In this document: positions 62,073 through 64,000 of the stretch, piece by piece
How the letters are laid out: the number at the start of each line of letters is the position of its first letter
Numbering within the stretch: position 1 is the first letter of the stretch
Origin: Stercorarius parasiticus
Taxonomy: Eukaryota > Chordata > Aves > Charadriiformes > Stercorariidae
NCBI GenBank assembly: GCA_013396915.1
Contig: VWZL01000808.1
Location: 310,001-374,000, forward strand
Length of the DNA stretch: 64,000 bases
Direction: 5' to 3'
Made by a program: the position numbers and the translations under genes
Notes under the pieces: generated by a model
Told to the model about the DNA's origin: nothing
The model's input: only the letters and a program-made list of their open reading frames with translations
Databases searched by the model: none

Positions 62073-64000
62073 GTAAGTGCTTTTCAGTTGCTTCTCCTTA
62101 ACATTTGGTGTCTCTGTAGAAATGTTGCTTGCATTTGTACAACGGTAGCATCATAATAGCAATAATAGTAGAAAAATGCCCTTTGTTTAAAACCAAGTGG
62201 TTTGTAGTTTTCTCTGTCTGGTTGTTAGTGTTGAGTGTGACAGCATCACAGTTAGCGAAGATGGAAACAGCGTCTGGAAACGCACCTGAGAATCTGCTGA
62301 GTCCGGAAATCACCTTACTAACCCCAATGAAATGTAGGGGTTTTCCCACTAAGCGCAACTTTTGGTTCTGTGTCTTTCCATTGTCTGAGTGGCCTCAGTA
62401 CTGCTAAATAAGAGCGGCTGTGAGGGGGCATGCACGATACAGGACACTACAAAGACAGGTATTTTTCAAGAGGATCCATTGTACACAGGAGGCTGGTGGT
62501 CAAATGCTTAGGGTGAGCAGTTCCGGATCCAATATCGAATAATTCCATTGGAAGTGTTGCAGAGTCGAGGATTAAATGCATATTACTCACAGGAAAGCGC
62601 TTTATTGAGATGTGAGTGTCAGGTATAGGAAATTCGTGGACTTGAAATATTTACCTGTAATAATGAAAGCATAATTAAAGTATTTTGCACACCTCCACAA
62701 CAAAGACTTGATTCCTTTCAGGCTCTCTTTGTTGTTCTGATTCTTCCCACCCTGCTTTTCCAAAGTCTGGCTTCTCCAAACTGGTATCTGCTTCCCCTCC
62801 ATTCTAGTGGCTTCCTCAGTTGATCCGTGCAGAAATGCTGGAAAAAAAAAAAAGCATATTCATTATGTTTCCTCTGGTACTAAGCCAGTGTTTTTTCAAA
62901 GCAAGATGTGAAGTCTAATTGGAAATGTGTTCTCGGCGCATGTGGACATGTAGCACAACGTATGTACATGGCATCAGAGACAGAACTGGCAGCCGCCTTC
63001 CCTGAATGTGCTGCCAGATGCTTCCTTAGCTGGTGGAAGTTCGGAGGAGCGACCTGCCCTCACGGTCTGCAGGACCGTTGTTTGGCTGCTCACATTCTCT
63101 TTTACAAAGGCTTTTATTAAGATGGGCAATCTTAGCCCTGTTTGAGCTAATTAAATTTTCATCTCAAAAGGTATTGCACAGTTTGGGGATGGAATACTTC
63201 CTTTTGCTTTCTGAACTTTGAATTTCCTGGGGCCAGCAAAAGCCCAGAGCCATAGGGATGCTGAGAGAAGAGTAAGCGCGTACAAAACCTCCCCAGGGAC
63301 TATTTTAGCTGCCAACTCTTTTCAGCACACAGGATTTACTGAACTGGGTAATGGGTAGGGAAGCTAAATACAGTAAAAAGGTATTTTCTCTTTTTAGTAA
63401 GACGGTCGATTTTATTTTTTTTCCGAGTATTCTCCCTTCGTCCCTAAAACCCATGTAAGCATCTGTGAGATCTTAGGATGAAGGAACAGTTAAAGAGTAT
63501 GTGCAGGAAGACTTGAACTTACTTGGAAGGAAATGTAATAGAAGAAAACTGTTGGAAACGGTTGGGATTTGTAACCTGGAAAGAACTGGAGGATGTATCA
63601 AACAGAGATACAAATGCATGTGAAACTAGGCTCCAGCAGTTCTGTTGCCTTTATTTGGTTTCTGTGAGAACCTAACCTCAGGAATGGCACGGAAGGACTG
63701 GATGTTCTGGCTAAGAGTGGGGTGTATGGAATGCCTATTCTCTTCTGTCCTACTTGCCAGTACCATTTTTTCTCTCCCTCCTGTGCCATTTTTAGGCCGT
63801 GTCTAAAAGAAACTCCTGCTCAAATAGCTGCTTTTCAAAGCAAAGAAATGGATGACATATGGGGTATCATGGGCTATCACTTCAACAATTGTATTCTTTT
63901 CCTGTCAGCTTCCTTAGAGCGCTAAATATTTTTGTTGAAGCTCCTATGGACCTTAGTTTGGCAATCTTTGGTGTGTTTCTTACAGTCATTCCCTTACACA
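62073..64000 (+). other. KIF16B: KIF16B intron within the PX domain (5' part)
   Basis: The intron starts GTAAGT. The next PX exon (expected to begin near the VLDETW motif of the family) is not found before the window ends. No repeat or RNA gene was recognised. Confidence 0.85.

Larger units (their letters stand above)
1..64000 (+). other. KIF16B: KIF16B gene, partial (both ends beyond window)
   Basis: One gene spans the window. Fourteen exons on the + strand spell, in order, the end of a kinesin-3 motor domain, FHA domain, coiled-coil stalk and first part of a PX domain, matching KIF16B (also called SNX23) from end to end. All junctions have AG acceptors and GT donors, and codon phases are consistent throughout. 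The common exons supply 836 codons. The 5' part of the gene (about the first 320 motor residues by family knowledge) and the rest of the PX domain are outside. A second possible 3' end, exon 55385-57565, lies inside the last large intron. Related STARD9 (KIF16A) is excluded because the stalk and PX sequence follow KIF16B. Confidence 0.96.

Overview
The window is vertebrate nuclear DNA, almost certainly from a bird. It is AT-rich and interspersed repeats are sparse. The only clear ones are three CR1 LINE fragments with the avian-type 3' end (repeats of ATTCTATG / ATTCTA). The species cannot be named from the sequence alone.

It holds one recognisable gene, on the + strand: the middle and most of the 3' part of KIF16B. 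This is a kinesin-3 motor that moves early endosomes toward microtubule plus ends and binds them through a C-terminal PX domain. Thirteen consecutive coding exons (1095-54407) join in frame into 836 codons. They run from the last part of the motor domain and neck (1095-1270), through a neck helix (3155-6534) and an FHA domain (32237-39159), into a long coiled-coil stalk dominated by one 1356-nt exon (47920-49275), then two linker exons and a short phase-0 exon (54357-54407). The first PX exon follows at 61950-62072. The start of the gene and the rest of the PX domain lie outside the window.

The most notable feature is a 2.2-kb open exon at 55385-57565, between the last common exon and the PX exon. 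It has a strong acceptor, joins exon 54357-54407 in phase 0, and encodes 726 residues before a stop. A transcript using it would end in a Ser/Asn-rich linker and a folded C-terminal half, with no PX domain. Its C-terminal half looks like two PH-like modules, which is inference. The gene therefore appears able to make two kinesins with the same motor and stalk but different cargo ends.

Introns fill the rest, the largest being 6535-32236 (25.7 kb). They hold CR1 pieces, one probable ancient amniote repeat, microsatellites, short tandem duplications, a 20-N gap and one stretch that may be a decayed minus-strand coding sequence. I saw no RNA gene, CRISPR array or second intact gene.
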